Assembly (NCBI GenBank): GCA_039096225.1
Contig: JBBPEB010000015.1
Coordinates: forward strand, 2,220,001 to 2,284,000
Origin: Blastocystis sp. Blastoise
Lineage: Eukaryota; Sar; Bigyra; Opalinata; Blastocystidae
Length of the DNA stretch: 64,000 nucleotides
Direction of reading: 5' to 3'
In this document: positions 63,325 to 64,000 of the stretch, in pieces
Layout of the letters: every line of letters begins with the position of its first letter
Position numbering within the stretch: the stretch's first letter is position 1
The notes under the pieces: generated by a model
The model's input: the letters and a program-made list of their open reading frames with translations, nothing else
Database searches by the model: none
What the model was told of the DNA's origin: nothing
Translations under genes and position numbers: made by a program

Positions 63325-64000
63325 TATTATTATTATTAATACTATTATTATTATTCATATCTGTAGAAGAAGATGAATTAGAGGAGAATATGGAGGAAGC
63401 GAAAGGTTGTGAAGGAAGTGGTGTATTGTCGAATATAGAAGAAGCAATAGGTGTCGGATCTTGTGTTATAGGAGGAGAAGGAGAAGCAGAAGGTGATTGA
63501 ATAGAGTTTTTAAATAAAGATAATAATTGATCAAACCATTGAGATTCTGGAATAGTCACGGGAATATAAATACCTGGATATGTATATATATATCGTTCAC
63601 CTTTATCAGTGTTAGTTATATTGAAACCTATATATATATGCAAAAATATTATGTGATTATAATACGATTATATATGTTTAAAATAGAATAAGAATAAGAA
63701 AAAACAACATAAAGATTAAGAAAAAATAATATATATAGAGAATAAGAATAATAATATTTATAGATATATACCCATAATATGAAATATATCTTTAATTTCT
63801 GAAAATGGAAATATTTTTGTAGTAAGGAGAGAAGAATTAGGGTTAATATCTCTCTTCTTAGGGTCATTTGGAGAAACTTTCTATATAGGGAATCAATAAA
63901 TAGTCATATATATAGGATTAAATTGAAATAGAATAAAGAGTGATAATAATAACAATAATAATAGGGATAATAATAATAATAGTGATAATAATATATACCA
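61679..64000 (-). CDS. UBX-domain protein (UBXN6/ASPSCR1-like), N-terminus off the edge
   Basis: Multi-exon gene cut by the right edge. The visible N-terminal part (VSPNDPKKRDINPNSSLL and FSEIKDIFHIMGF) could be the end of a PUB-type domain, which would point to UBXN6; this is tentative. Then come serine-, proline- and asparagine-rich linkers with a poly-Asn run. The C-terminal UBX domain is clear: YKYSILRIQFPDRLIIQFQ, YLQFELFITPPK, then RLVPAALIYLSWT. UBX proteins are adaptors of the AAA ATPase p97/Cdc48. The protein ends NKLMKFFKGNH. Intronic A/T repeats include an AAATAATAAT-type array at about 62030-62130. Confidence 0.8.
62028..62132. repeat. AATAATAAA nonamer array (intronic)
   Basis: A roughly 9-bp unit, AATAATAAA, repeats about ten times with a poly-A break near 62081-62090, inside a UBX-gene intron. 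Confidence 0.85.
63272..63323 (-). repeat. AAT run coding for poly-asparagine in the UBX gene
   Basis: On the coding strand about 17 AAT codons in a row read as Asn within the linker. Confidence 0.9.

Overview
This window is nuclear DNA from a very AT-rich, intron-dense, gene-dense unicellular-type eukaryote. About 30 protein genes and one tRNA gene fill 64 kb. Nearly every protein gene is cut by short introns that begin GTATAT and end TATAG, and many introns are almost pure TA, AAT or AAAT repeats. Exons keep the standard genetic code (TAA, TAG and TGA all act as stops) and two proteins carry long asparagine runs. I cannot name the species. The RTCB-type tRNA ligase, queuosine mannosyltransferase-like GTDC1, CCDC6-like protein, PIG-Y and a PCNA-binding UNG do not look like a typical ascomycete or plant; an amoeboid or opisthokont protist would fit, but that is inference.

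Layout. 1-8.9 kb: a partial secreted protein (-), an ADF/cofilin (+), an uncharacterised acidic multi-exon protein (-), a small unknown protein (+), a secreted glycoprotein with a GPI-like tail (+), a 332-bp hAT-type MITE, and a degenerate 14-3-3 protein (+). 9.3-16.2 kb: uracil-DNA glycosylase (-), prefoldin 2 (+), a COPI-associated membrane protein (-), and two intronless genes, a RimJ-like acetyltransferase and an MFS transporter (-). 16.5-25 kb: one large gene for a Vip1/PPIP5K inositol pyrophosphate kinase, with huge low-complexity inserts and very long AAT repeats in its introns. 25.4-37.6 kb: PAP2 phosphatase (+), TBC1D20-like Rab GAP (-), SURF6 (+), HAD phosphatase (-), an unknown protein (-), a second MFS transporter (-). 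37.9-47 kb: CCT4 (-), RTCB (-), a DsbA-like oxidoreductase (-), tRNA-Leu(CAG) (+), PIG-Y (+). 47.7-64 kb: an HMG-box/SANT-like protein (-), a Rab GTPase (-), a CCDC6-like coiled-coil protein (-), a phosphate-translocator family transporter (-), adenylate kinase (+), GTDC1 (-), and a UBX-domain protein cut by the window end (-).

Functionally this is mostly housekeeping: membrane traffic (Rab, TBC1D20-like GAP, COPI-associated protein, UBX protein), protein folding (CCT4, prefoldin 2), RNA biology (RTCB, GTDC1, SURF6, tRNA-Leu), DNA repair (UNG), GPI anchoring (PIG-Y) and phosphate/inositol signalling (PPIP5K). I see no operon, defence system, CRISPR array or large transposon. The most unusual observations are two introns that appear to start with AT instead of GT, an adenylate kinase gene split by a 242-bp segment bounded by a 10-bp direct repeat with no usable GT-AG sites, the MITE with a perfect 8-bp target duplication, and a 14-3-3 protein that has lost much of its phosphopeptide pocket. 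Exon coordinates below were worked out by hand from reading frame and splice signals; no alignment or search was run.
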